From Uloborus plumipes (Eukaryota; Arthropoda; Arachnida; Araneae; Uloboridae), in assembly GCA_038373865.1 (NCBI GenBank), contig JAXGGA010002031.1:1-64000 (forward strand): a DNA stretch of 64,000 bases, read 5' to 3'. How positions within the stretch are numbered: the first letter of the stretch is position 1; each line of letters begins with the position of its first letter. Positions 30,101-44,800 of the stretch are shown here, in pieces. The notes beneath the pieces were generated by a model. The model worked only from the letters and a program-made list of their open reading frames with translations, did not search any database and had not been told where the DNA came from. A program made the position numbers and the translations under genes.

Positions 30101-32819
30101 ATTCATGTCGGGCGATCTAGGTGGCCAAATCATTCGTTGGAATTGTCCAGAATTTTCTTCAAACCAATTGCGAACAGTTGTGGCCCGGTGACATGGCGCA
30201 TTGTCATCCATAAAAATCCCATCGTTGTTTGGGTACATGAAGTCCATGAATGGCTGCAAGTGATCTCCAAGTAGCTGCACATAAGCATTTCCAGTCAATG
30301 TTCGGTCCAGTCGCACTAGAGGACCAAGTCCATGCCATGAAAAAACAGCCCACACCATTACGGAGCCACCACCAGCTTGAACAGTGCCTTACTGACAGTT
30401 TGGGTCCATGGCTTCGTGGGGTCTGCGCCACACTCGAACCCTACCATCGGCTCTTACCAGCTGAAATCGTGACTCATCGGACCAGGCCACGGTTTTCCAT
30501 TCATCTAGGGACCAACCGATATGCTCACGTGCCCACGAGAGTCGCTGCAAGCGATGTCGTTCTGTCAGTAAAGGCACTCGAGTCGGTCTTCTGCTGGAAT
30601 AGCCCAAGAAATCCAAATTTCTCCGCACAGTTCTAGCAGACACGTCCATTGTACGTCCCACATTGATTTCTACGGTGATTTGACGCAGTGTTGCTTGTCT
30701 GTTAGAATTTACGACTCTTTGCAGACGTCGCCGGTCTCGATCTTTAAGTGCAGGCGGTCGACCACTGCGCTGTCCATGGTGGGATGTTATGCCTGAAATT
30801 TCATACTCTCGGCACACTCTTGACACAGTAGATCTGGGAATGTTGGATTCTCTAACGATTTCCGAAATGGCATGACCCATGCGTCTAGCTCCAACTAACA
30901 TTCCGCGTTCAAAGTCTGTTAATTCACGTCGTGCGGTCATCATCACGTTAAAACCTCTTCACATGAATAACTTGAACAGAAATGAAAGCTCTGTAAAAGC
31001 ACTGCGCATTTATACCTGTTCTATGCGATGCTACTGCCATCTGAAAATTTGCATATTGCTATCCCATGACTTTTGTCACTTCAGTGTATTTTAATGAAAT
31101 GAATAAAGTTATTTTATTTTGAGTCATTATTATGTATGATTTTTTGCTTAATCTTTTTTTAATTTTTAAATTTGCATTGTTTTACAGTTGAATACGAATG
31201 TGAAATTGACAGCCATTGTGGACGAAATTTTGTATGTCATAATAACGAGTGCAAAGGTATTTTTCATTTCTTTTTAATTATATGCATTATATACCTGAAT
31301 GAAATTTTTTGAATTATTTCATTGTGAGTTTTTTTTTTTTTTTTGGAAGGTCATGTTGGGAAAGTTGGGTTGAAATTACTATTCATTAATTTACCATAAT
31401 TGGCAATTGATTTTTTCAGTCTTTCCGTTATCCACAGTAACAGCCTAGAATCTTCCTTGATGTCTGTGTATAAGATCAAAACTCTTTTTTTTTAAATCAA
31501 AATAATAATAATAATAAAAATGTGTGAATCTCACTTTCATTTATGAGATACCTTTGATTTGTATAAAAAGTGTCCTCGGTGTTTATTTTTTTTCCTCCGA
31601 GATGGGAACTCTTTTTAAATTCTGAATTTGCCATTGTGATTTATTTTATGCTTTATATTTAATTTCTTATTATTTTCACCCTATAACCCTCTTTCTCATT
31701 TCTGCTATCAGTTTATGAACAGCCTAATGGATAAATTATAGGCTCAAGTTGTCCATCATTTAACAAATGTGGATAAGCAACTGATTCCCCTCCTGTTGCT
31801 GCTTTTTATTAACTTTTGTCATTCTTTCTGATTTTTTATTATTTTCCTCAACTTACATTGGCCAATATATAACTTCACTGTGCTGAAAAAGTGTATTATG
31901 CCTCTCTAATTGACTACATGTCAATGTTTCAGATATAAATGAATGCTTACAAGGAAGAGGACCTTGTGCTCTTGGAGCAATCTGCACGAATATGCCTGGT
32001 GGTTACAAATGCAGCTGTCCTGTGGGATTGGATGGTGACCCATACAGTCAAGGCTGTAAGTTATGGAATACCATTTGAACTTTATACTTACAAATGCAGT
32101 AGAGTGTCTAAAATCCGAGTCTCGAAAGTTAGAGGTTTGACGTAATTCAGGTGCTTTATATAGGCACCTGATACATTTTTAATTTCATTTTTTATTTGTG
32201 AAAACAATCAATTTTTTTTATTAATCAAACAACGATAATTCTCTTAAAAATCTGAAAATCAAAATCTTTCGCTGCTTTGAAATTTAATGAACTACGTACA
32301 ATAAGGTAATAAAGAGGCATTGAAAGACAAAATGACTTGAAATCAGCATTGATGTGCCAAATAACATTTAAACATCCCTCTTAAAATATATTAAATAAAA
32401 AAAAGTAGGTGCATAACTTGACGTTGCCAATTAGTATAAACAAAATTCAAATCTTCTATGACTAACCATTTTTGTGATATGCTAAATACATACAGAATCA
32501 GAGGTTATGACAAAATTTTGTCGAAATGGATTCTAGAAGTATCAAAATGCACTTGGTTTGCCTAAAAATTTACCCATAATTACATAAACACAGACATTGC
32601 GTTAAAATACATCAAACCGTTCAGGTGTAATTAAAATGTAAATTTATTGAAAATTAAGTAAGAAGGTTTTCTGAAGACAATACTTACTTTTCATTAGTCA
32701 AGGAAGTAAAAGGTACACATCTGAATAGTGCAAAACTTGAGCTAAAGAGTTTTCTGAGTAATTTTGAGTAATCTAAGGTGGTGTGAGCCCCAATTACCTC
32801 AGATTTTCGAGACTCAACA

Positions 32820-32894
<75 letters not shown>

Positions 32895-35800
32895 CAGTCG
32901 AGTCTCCATATAACGAAGTCGCAAGGGACCATTGAAAAGGTTCGTTATATAGAAACTTCGCTATAAAGGAAATAGTAAATTTCTGTGCTTATTTTTTCAA
33001 TAGGGGCTGTACATGTGTAAGTAGAACACTAGGTTGATTCTAACTTTACTATTTTTAGAATAAATACATTTTATCAAGAAATAAATACTGTGCATATTTT
33101 GAAGTTATAATTGTAACGCAGTGAATGAGTTAAGAAATAAAACTAATTAAATTAATTTATTAACCTATTAAATTGTATCAGGAATGCTACTCGCATCTGT
33201 AGTATAATTGATGAATTTTAGCACATTTTTAGATTAATAAATTAAAAGAATCAAACCTGAACTTGGTTGACGACACTAGTTTTACTTTGAAAATAGTCCG
33301 TGATTTTTTGCTGCACTTTGAAACACTTTGCTCATAAAATTCTTCACATGTGTGAAATGATTTAAACACCTCTTCTGGAACATTTTCTTGGTATTGCAGT
33401 CCGCAACGGATGGTGTCAAAAGCTGTTCTGATTTCATATGTCGATGGTTTCGATGGATAGTCCATTTCAACATCTTGCTCTTCATCTTCGCAGTTGTAAT
33501 CATTACTCATTAAAACTGAGTCCAGAATTTCTTCTTCAGTCAAGTGACTAAAAGTGGATAAGCAAGAATCAACTACCAAAAAATCTTCTAGACTGACATC
33601 ATCTAGAACACCATTCTTTTTACAGAAACTGTCTCAAATTTCTGTAACATCCGGCTCACTATCCACATTATACTCCAGTTCTTGCTCTTCTGATGATGAA
33701 CCCTTTCTAAATCCAGCTTTTCTAAATGAATTCGAAATTGTTGAGACTTTTACATTCAATTCCCAAGCTTTAGACAGCTCTGAAATGCACATTCTTAAGT
33801 CAACATATGTTTTAGAAAACTAATGATTTTCTTCAACAGAACATTGACACTTTCTCCCATAAAAACTTCGCAATAAAGAAATTTGGCCATTTGATATTCG
33901 TTAAAGGGAGACAAATTTACATGCTTTTTTACTAAAACTTTCTGTGTCACAGAACATGCTTCGTTATATAGAGAACTTCGCTAAATAGAGTGTTCGTTAT
34001 ATGGAGACTCGACTGTATATATATATTTAAACAAAAAGTAAGTTTTCTTCTCAAATTTACATATTCTATTAGTTTAGCTATACATTGTGGGATTTTGACT
34101 AATTGTAATGTGTGATAAAACACTATAACTTAGTGATGGTTAAAAAAATGAGTATTTTGTAAAATCATCACCTAAACCCTCTAAATACTTTTTGCTCTAC
34201 AGGTCGTCAAATGCCTAAAATGTGCCGAAGAGACGAAGATTGTAAATCTGTGGAAGGTTGCAACCGTTTGAATGGGGACTGTTACGGTATGTATAGCTTA
34301 TGCCTATATATAAATCAATAATAAGGTAAATAATTATACTTTCACACTTCAAAGTATCAGAAAGTAGATGTAAACCTAATTTCAATTTTGTTCCTAAGTT
34401 TTGACTCTATGTTTCAAAGATAAGTATACATTTATATTTGATTCTAAACTGGCATGCTTTTACAGAGGTTTGTGACAGACCTGGAATTTGTGGTAAAGGT
34501 GCTTTGTGCTCAGCTTCGGACCATCACCATGAGTGCTACTGTCCGCCTGGACTTACAGGAAATCCATACATTGAATGCAGTATTTGTAAGTTGTCAATAT
34601 TTAATACTCTGTTTTACCAACATTTTTTCTTTTGTAATGTCATGGGGATCATGAATACAATTTACTTTATACCTAAAATACTCGGCATTTGGAACCTATA
34701 GTTTTTAAAAATGCAGTACACTTCAAGTTACCCAATTGCTGTAAAAAGAACTGAAAGGAATCTTTTTAATGAGAAACCTTTGTTAAAGTTTGCTAATCCC
34801 AGTGTTTGAAACTCATAGAAAGTTCTCTAATTGTTGACTGTAGAGGGGGGAGAAATGAAATACAGTTGAATCACATTAGTACAAAACTTGCATTACCATG
34901 ATACTTATTTTATGTTAACCCATTTTCATCTGATCCAACTAATTGTTAAGCTATGTTTGACTTACTGCACAACAAGTTTTTTATGTTAAACAATTTCGCA
35001 TTGGCGAGATTGGACTAAATTTGTAAAAAAGTTATTAGTACATATGAAAAAAAAAACATTTTACTTTGGAAGATGCTCACAAGGATGGATCATTGCACAT
35101 ACAACACTGTTGAAATGTTTAGATGGATTACTTTTTGAGGGATTTTGATTGCATTTTATGGCTGCTCCAAAGCATTTGAGAGGGTTGCTCCATCTCCCTT
35201 CCGGGAAATAGGTGTGCTTGTCCTTTCAAATGCATTTATTTCTTTTCATATTGTAGTTTTCATTTCTTTTGATACCTTAAGAAAAGAATTTTTTTGGACT
35301 GTAATTTAATTTCTATAAAAACCTTTTCCAGTGGAAACCTGTGGTCCTCATAATCCATGCTCCGGCAACTTGGTATGTTTGGATGGTGCTCGTTGTGGCT
35401 GTCCATCACCCTATGAGCAAAGGGGATTCTTCTGCATATGTAAGTATAAACATTTAAAAACACTTATAGGTTTTGAACTAGTTACAGTTATATGTTTTTC
35501 ATTACTCTTTCGAGAAAGATAATTGGTTTTAGAAAAGTTATATGCTATTTGAACTTTAAAAAGTGGCTTTAAATCATGACATACAGCAGGGAGGAAGCAA
35601 ATCATGATATGTTGGTTTAAGATTTCCTCATTGTTTTCAGTAAGAAAAAAATAGTCCTGAATATTAATAAAAAAGTTAATAACTAATTTAAAGTGGCCAC
35701 TAGCCACTGACTAAAAATAGTCAAATGAAGATAAGCAGCAGGAACAAAATGAATGTAAGGAAGAGATTGTACTGACTGAACCATGCAGAGCTATTGAAAT

Positions 35801-38800
35801 TTCGGATTTTCTAGAGGATTTCTTGGTTTAATTTAAAAAATGATTTAAATTACTGATTTAGTTTAATTGACTTAAATCATGGTCTTCCTGAGACCATAGT
35901 AAAAACTGGGGGAAATAATAAATGTTACTTGTTAATGACTTTCCCTTTCAGTGCTGTAGTTAAAAATGCATGAATTTTGCTGTTTCATTTTTGTTTGGTC
36001 ACTTAAATTGAGATTATTGAAGCAATGTTTCTATTTTTTATAAAATGATGATAGCCTGAGTAGTTCTTAGTAATTATAGTTGTAGTATTAGTTCCATAGT
36101 TAGAATCTATTTCAAAAATTGATGGAAATCAAAAATCATGATTTTTTTTCTTTTTGCATTAGTAACAAGCCGCAACTGCAGCACTTCAAACCCATGTCCT
36201 GAGCATGAAGAATGTGCTACTGCAGAGAGTGGAATCTGTGTCTGTCCTAAAGGATTTGTGTTGATGTCTAATGGCATTTGCAGAGGTTAGTGATTTAAAT
36301 TCTTTGACAGTACAAAAAAGTTAATATGTTGTGAAAAAAAAAATTCTGTTAAAGTCATACATTTAATTTGTGTTACATTTATACTTATATTCATAGTTCT
36401 GTTTTAAAAAATCTTGAAAATTCTATTTTTTTTTTTTTTTTTTTTTCATTTTTTATAACTTATATACACATACTTTTTAAATAGGAAATCCTTTCAGTAT
36501 ATTAAATCCTAAAATTCTTGGTCATACAGTTTTGAAACAAAATATTTTAACTGGTTTATCATTAACTATTTTTATTTTCAATATTTTTTACGATAAAATT
36601 TATTGAAACTGTTATTGTTGTCCAAAAATTATGCTTTTGTTTCTCAGAATTATGAATTTATTTTTGAAGTGTTCTTGAGGATTTTATATATTTTTGAGCA
36701 GTCACGAATTACTTATTGATCTCTTGGCCTTAGTTGATGTGTGTGCTATCATTTTATTTATTGATTTATTTATTTTATTTTATTTTATTTATTTATTTAT
36801 TTTATATTTTTTTGTTAATACTACAGTTCTCCTTGCTCTTTTATTGAAAGCAATTTGGCAACAAATGAAACTCAAAAGTTCAATTGCACTGTACAATGAT
36901 GGAGGAAAAATTTATTGCCAATTTGGCATGTTCCCAGTTATGATTAATTCCTTCAAAAGTTTCTTTGAACTGCAAGAAAAAAACACACCAAATAGTCAAT
37001 TAGTTCTTAAAAAAAGGCCATTTTATTCAACTTGTATAGAGAATGTTTATTAATCAGTTTTGCATACATTAATCTTTGTTGAAATGGAACAAATGGTTAA
37101 ATTTTGACAACAAATGGTAATAAACAAAACCAAGGGTTGCCACCGAAGAAATTACAACTGAAACAAAAATTTAAAATAACTTTAAAAAATCATTGTTTAC
37201 TGCCGATGAATATTAGTTAGTGCCTGTGAAGTCTTTAAAACATAAAATAATGTTAAATACGATTGTTATTGCATATAAAAATATGAAAAATGAAGATGAA
37301 ATGTATGTAACAACATTTCATTTGTCAGAAAAAAAATTCTAGCCATGCATAATTGTTTTATATTTTATTTTAGATGTCAATGAGTGTGATATAGCTCCAT
37401 TCCCTTGTGGTCCTGGGGCCCAGTGCTACAACACTCTTGGTAGTTTCAGGTGTCAGTGCCCACCAGGGACAGTTGGAGAACCTTTCTATTCTGGATGTAA
37501 GTTACATGCATACACAAACATACCAACACACATATAAATACAAATGTGACAACCAACAACAGTCTCTGGGCCCAACTAGGTTGGTCCTGGTCAAATTATA
37601 GTCTCCAATAATGATCAATGGCTCTTAAAACTATCCACTTCCTTGCTCATTACAACCTTTTCTGGTAAGCTGTTTCTAGGGCCCACTATCCTATTAAAAT
37701 AGTAATTTTTCCTAGTTTCCTGGTTAGCTTGAGATTTGAATAGCTTAAAACAATGTCCTCTTGACCTGTTTTCTCTACAAAACTTGAACCCAGCGGCTTC
37801 TTTCATTTTGATAAATTTAAATAACTGAATCATGTAGCTTCTGACTCTCCTTTGCTAAAGACTATACATATTAAACATTCCAAGCCTGGAATCATACTCT
37901 AAATTAGAAAGCTCATTCACTAACCTTGTAGTCCTCCTTTGAACTCTTTCCAATAAATTAATATATTTCTTAAGATAAGCAGAACGAAACTGAACAGTAT
38001 ACTCCAAATGAGGTCTTACCAAACTTCTATATGAAGGCAGAAGAACCTTGTAATGAAGAAATATATCTGTGAGTGCATGATCACAAGAGTTTGAAAACAT
38101 TATGTAGTGTAACAATTTTTAAACTAAGCATATTTTCTTAGAAATAAAATTGATACATTTTTAACTTTACTTCATTTTACTTATTAATAAAATTTATTCT
38201 TTTAAAAAGTAATCACATTATTATAATCATTTTTTTCCAAAATTACATTATTGATTAAAATCGTGTTTATTTACCTCAACTACAGTGATTAAACTTTTTT
38301 TTTTAAATCTAATATGAGTAAATATTGAAGCTTGAATGTTTGATTTTAATTTTCTAGGTCAAGCAAGACAGGGTTTCTGTCAGTCTGACTTGGAATGTCC
38401 CAACCATTTGGCATGCGACATTGCTGCTGAACAGTGCATTGGTATGTGGAACCAAGTTTTCTAAACTTTTTTGCGAAGGTTATTGCTTAGTATTTATGAC
38501 ATTACTGGCGATATTCAACATATATTTTCAAATTTTGAAAACTGGTTATGAGAAACAACTGCTTATGTATTTCTTTTTCTGGTTATTCCCTTTAGATCCA
38601 TGTCTTTATAACAATCCTTGTGGTCGCAATTCTAAATGCAGCGTAATAGATCACAGTCCACAGTGTGAATGTATACCTGGCTACAGAGGAAATCCACTGG
38701 AATATTGTCATCCAAGTAAGAAATTCTGTTCAAATCTATCTTAAATTTGTTAGTAAAGATTTAATTTTTTTTTTTAAATCAAGTATATGTTTGCATCATA

Positions 38801-41800
38801 CCAGATGCAGTCTGCCCGCAGTTGCAAAAGAATTGCCAAATGTCTTGTGAAGAGGAGTCTATGTGAATGAGGGGGGAAAGTAAAAATTTGATGGCCCATG
38901 TTTTACTTAATGAAAAGGCTAATACACATCTTCAAATGCTGGTAACAGTAAAAATTAATAGATATGTCTATTTCCGCTTGTAAAATGTCAGCCTTTCCAT
39001 CTCATCTGTGGGCAAACAGTAATATTGACAAACACACATAGGCTGTTCACAGAAAATTTTCATAACTGCAAACAGTTTTGACATTTTTTGCAAAGTTCTT
39101 TGATTTTCTTTCTGTAGCATTTCTTGATTTTGCGGATAGCCTTTCAATAGCTTCTGTTACATATGAAACTGACACTTTTTATTTTCTGAAATTATTTGAG
39201 TTCAGGGACAGTTTTGCATTTTATCTCGATCTGGTTTACGTAGCTGTCATCAAGAATCAACATGGGAAGATTCATGCACAAGCAGACTATTGTTGGGGCA
39301 AACCTAACAAGGCATCTTACATAATGGTGTGATTACTATCAGTGTTGCATTCACAATGCTGCTAAGTTAGCTTTTCCCCAACTGTAGGTATTCTGCTGCT
39401 ATTACAAATATCCAGAAAGAGAAAACTAGTGTTTTTTTTTAAATGTAAACAAACTTCTAAGCGCTAAAACCAATTTAGTTAATCACACACAATTATGAAA
39501 TATATTTCTCCACTGTTTAAACATTAAAATTATATTTGTTTTTATATGGTCTGTAATTAATCTGCTAACAATTGAAAGAGATAAGGCAAACAGTTTCGGA
39601 AAGAGGAGGGGGCAGGGGTAAAGAGAATTAAGTAAAAAAGAGAGGGACGATGTTACAGCAAATCTGCCCTTGAGCATTTATATCCGTATTCGTTGAATCA
39701 ATATCTTAAATTATTTTTTGTGGAACATTCATGTTCAATTATTGTATTTATTACATCACCAATAATTCCTTGTACTTGTTAATGTTTAATGAATTACCCT
39801 TTATACAGTTGGTGCTGGCTGCCAAACGGATTCAAATTGTCCTGGAAATCTTTTCTGCTTGGAAGATAGAACTTGTGGCTGTCCTAATGATTTCCAAAGA
39901 ATGTCAGATTTTTGCGTCCGTAAGTACTTTATTCAAAAATTTGCTTCTACAAAGTTTATTTTCTCTTTTTTTTTTAATTTCAGTTAGAGCAACAATGGTT
40001 TTGATTTCACTACATTTGAACATTTTCTATATAGTTATAAACTGACGTACGGTGCTAGTATTATTAGGTGTGGTCAAGTATTCAAAAATAGCTATTTTCT
40101 TTTATTCTTCATTTTTTTCATTTATTTTTTTCTTTGCAACTTGTAAAGATTATAATTATAAAATGGCTTAGTCATATAGAGTTATTAATTATTCTGAATT
40201 TCAATAAATGAAAGATTGTTTCTGCCTTAGTCCTGGCTTAGGGGCAGCAACTTACTGCTTCAACAGTATTTTTTTTTTTTTTTTGTCACAAAAAAGTATT
40301 GAATTTAAGATACTAAGATATTTGCTGACAGCTTTAAATTTACCAACCGCTAATACTATGAATGTTTAACTTTAGGAACAAGTGTTAACTGTTCAACGAC
40401 CAATCCTTGTCCAGACAATCAACGCTGTGTATATACTGGCAGATCTACAGGATTTTGTGTTTGCCCAAGAGGATTCAAGCTGCTGGTCAGCGGAGTCTGC
40501 ATTGGTATGATTTATCCTACTGTTATCAATTTTCCTTCGGTTAATTCAAATTTTGCAGATATATGTTTTAAAATTAGCTTATTTTTTAATGATTTTCTCT
40601 TGTGGTGAAATTAGATGAGAGATATTCATTTGCCCGTAAATTGTACACTTTAAACCCCCTAATCTGCCTATTTTTCTCGTTAAGTACCAATCAATTACAA
40701 AAAGAATTGAAATAGCTCTGTGATTATTATGCCACAAAGCATGTCTCTATAGTGTGTAGAATCAATGTTTATTTTTGTTTGACTCTAAATTTTAGTTGAC
40801 TTATTTAATTTTTAAATGGAAATATTTTATTGGTAATATTACATTGAAAGAGTTTCAGAATTATTACATTTACTCAGTTGCAAATTTTTTTCACATTGAG
40901 AAAGATTAACAAATATCTGATTCTGCTCACACCAGATTTGACCAAACATCAGATTACAAGGCAGTAAATTAGATTTTTTATACTGTAGGATATTGACCCT
41001 CAACCTGTAGTCCGCCAGCAATTTTCATGTAGTCCACAAGCACTTAGTGGAAATTAATATTTATCATTTTAATTGTTGTAATTAAATTTATTAAAAAACT
41101 TGTGAATTCATCTTAAGTCTCTCTCAATAAGAAAAGATTGAGAACCACTTGTTAAGTACACCGTAATGGAAACTCAAAATGAGCTTCTCACACTCACATA
41201 AATAAAATTATTTTGTTGAGACATATTAATCAATAAGAAATTTCCATATATTTTTGTTAAATCTGTATTTTTCATTATTTGACTTTTTTTATCCTAATTT
41301 CAGATATTGATGAATGCCAGGAGAACAAGTTCTCCCTCTGCGGAGAACGTGCAGTCTGTGTGAACACTCCAGGTAGTTACGAGTGCAGATGTCCTCCTGG
41401 ATATGAAGGCGAACCTTATGGAGGCAAATGCGAACCAATACAAACACCAGGATGTCGGGCAGACAAGGAGTGCTTGTACCACGAAGCATGTGACACATTT
41501 TCTGGAACATGCTATGGTAAGTGGTTATCAGTAGTAAGATTATCCCCTGGTGAAACCCAAACAAATCTAGTCGTGCCCCTTACTAATTTTGATCCTTTAG
41601 AAAATAGTTAGAGGTTTAAAAAATGGCCTATTTACTTTTTTACATTTTTCAAAAAATCTAATCATGTAAGAAATAAAGGTCAATCTTTGTGCAGAGAAGT
41701 AAATTAATATTATTTAATGTTTAAACGCACAAAAATTGCAGATCGCTGCATATATAGGTTTTGATGTTGCAAGTTGAGCCTTTTTCAATGTGAGCTTATG

Positions 41801-44800
41801 GTTGAAAAAGATGAATGGCTTTTTCAAAAAAAAAAATAATAAAATGTGTTAAAGTTTGCATTTTCAAATGAGATTATCAAGAGAGTTGTTTTTGGACAAT
41901 GTATAACTTTTTTTGTTTTGATTTGCTTGTTAGATGTGTGTACAAGAGGTCATCCTTGTGGTACTAATGCAATTTGTCGTGGCGAAAACCACAATCCAGT
42001 GTGTACCTGTCCTCCACGCTATCGGGGAAATCCACAAGTCAACTGTTTCTATGGCAAGTATCAATATTACCTTAATTTTTTTTTTTTTTTTTTTTCAATA
42101 TTTAATGCTTTCTGTTCCCTTTGCAAATAAATTACTGATGACATTTCTTATTAACTAGACTTTTAAATAAAACATTTGTACACATTTTTGAAAATTAAAT
42201 CTTTTTCCTACAGTCCAAGAATGTGGCATTGATTACACTTGTCCTGGCAACTTGATTTGCTTAAACAGCAAGGAATGTGGCTGTCCTTCAGATTATGATA
42301 GAGTTGGGGATTATTGTATGAGTAAGTAACATCATTAATATTACTTTTAGTGTTGCTCAACGAGCATTATAAAAATATTTTATATGTTTATAGTATTTGT
42401 ATGATTATTAACTGAATTGTTGTATCCAAAAGTCTTTTAACTTTAGAAATACTTGCTTTTATAAATAGACAAAACAGCTAAACATATCTATATATTAATT
42501 GCTCTAAATGTTGATTCATCTTTTCTGCTACTGAGTTTTCTATTTTCAGTTTATATACAAAGTAAACTGTCTTCAAAGTATTTTTTCTGAACATGTATTA
42601 CTTAAAGCATATTTGACATGATTTTTTACAGCAGAGTGAAACATTAAAATTAAAAATAATTACAGAAAACAATCTTAAAAACTGACTATGAAACTTGATT
42701 TTTCTTCTCTTTTCCAATTTGATAAATTTATTTACTGTGCCTTAATAAATTCAGATTAAGTGATATTTAAAGCATTTAGAGAATTATAACAAAATTTTTT
42801 TAACTTGAATGAAATTTATCTTACAACTTCGAGCAAGAATGAAATGTATCAATGGTTAGTATTAGTGTTTTGATTTGTGATGCGTAAAAAATGGTTTCAT
42901 ATTATAAACAAGTTGAAGTATGCTGTAAATTGATTTTCCTACAAGAAAGCTTTTTGGTGTCTTTTTTTTTTTTTTTTTTTTTAAAATCCAAACGCATAAT
43001 TTATATTTTATGCTTTTGCTTTTTTTATAGTTACAAGTCGAAACTGCACAACAACAAATCCATGCCCAACTAATGAAGAATGCTTGTATACTGGTGTCCA
43101 GCAAGGCTTCTGTGTTTGTCCTAGAGGCTATGAGCTAATGTCCAATGGTTTTTGCAGAGGTAAGTTTCTTCTTCCAATTTTACTACTGAAATTGTCAAAA
43201 CAAAAATCCTATTTAACTTTATTTGTTTTAATGCATGGCTGTTTTTTTTCTTTTAATATTTTAAATTTGATCAACTATTATTTGTCAAAAGTAGTTAGTT
43301 CTATTTCAAATTCACAGGCTTGGGGATTCACGCAATGCATTTTTGTGGGCTCCTTTGTCTATCACAGAACTATGTAAAACATTTATCATGTGCATTTTTG
43401 TATTCCATTTGTTGCCCCTATGGTTATGGGAGCTCTTTGTGGTTGTGACATTTAAAATATGATAAATCCGCCTCTGAACACCAGGTCAATTCAGCACTTT
43501 AAATTATAACATTAAATGTTTAAATTTTCTTCTAAAATATGATGGACAAATTATAAATATTAAAGAAATATTTTTCCCATGATCAAAATCTATTTTAACT
43601 TTGAATACCCTGTATCTGAAATCATTTCGCATTAATTTTAATAAGCTGAAAATATTGAATTTTGGAAAAATATAAGTATGTGCTCGTAGTTAGGTTATGA
43701 ACGTTAAGCTTAAGCAGCATATGTTAGCCACTTTGAATGTGTTACAAACACATAACAAATTAATCTCTCTCTCTTTACAAATTAATTATGAAACATCATT
43801 TTACATTAGATATCAATGAATGCCAGGATCAACAGTGTGCTCGCAATGCCATCTGCACCAATTTGCAGGGAAGTTTCCGCTGTGACTGTGAGTCAGACAC
43901 CATTGGAGATCCAGTTATCAGAGGATGTAAGTATTGATCTCAAAATTTGATAATTAGTTTCAATGTCTTTTTTTTTTTTTAAATAATTCAAAGTTTCTTA
44001 TACTGTCTATATAATTGCTTTTTTAAAGGAGTGATTTCCACCAACATTATTATGCTTGATGTAAATACATGTTTATAAATCCTTGCTCAATCTAACCCTA
44101 AAGTAAATTTATCAATAGTTTTGCAAGCATGCAGCACATTCAGATTTTTTTTTTCTTCAAATTACTTTTTTCACTCATATGTTCTGTCCCATTAACAGGT
44201 CTTAAATAAATTCTCTCTATTACAAACCATCAATTATCTTTGTCACTTATTACCAGTCAACAACTAAAATTTCATTAATGAACACAAAATATCTAGTTGT
44301 ACTAGTAAAATCAACATTATTTTGCTGTTACATTAAACCTGAAAAATTTTATATTCAAACAAAGATCCAATCTCAAAGTTTCCTATTATTAATTTATTTT
44401 AAGTGGTATTTTATCATCTTATATATGTTAATCAATATTATTTTTCAGGTGAGAAAATTGATGAAGGGTGTAGGTCTGACCAAGAATGTGCTTCTGACAA
44501 ATATTGTGACTTGAGTACAGGCCAGTGTATAAGTAAGTATTCTTTGTCTTTGTAACTTGTATTTATTTAGAATGTAGATACATACTACTCTTTTTATTCA
44601 TGCATTAATTTGAAGTATGAAATGCATTTATAATGATAGATTTGTGTCTGTTATTCTAAAATGATCTGTATACTAAGAAAACACTTAATAACAAACACAA
44701 CAACAAAAAAAAAAAAATAAATTTTGCATGGATGACAAAAACAAGAGTTTTGTTTTATGCTTATCAAATCCCAAGCTAATCTGGAAGTTAGAAAAAATAT

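Noticed and set aside
32684..32932. Protein with an (IY)n run
   Set aside because: Translation of the TA microsatellite.
33554..33823. Plus-strand serine-rich frame
   Set aside because: Antisense shadow of the Tigger transposase remnant.
36694..37053. Open frame beginning MSSHELLIDLLALVDVC
   Set aside because: Mostly ATTT repeat translation in an intron, no recognisable domain.
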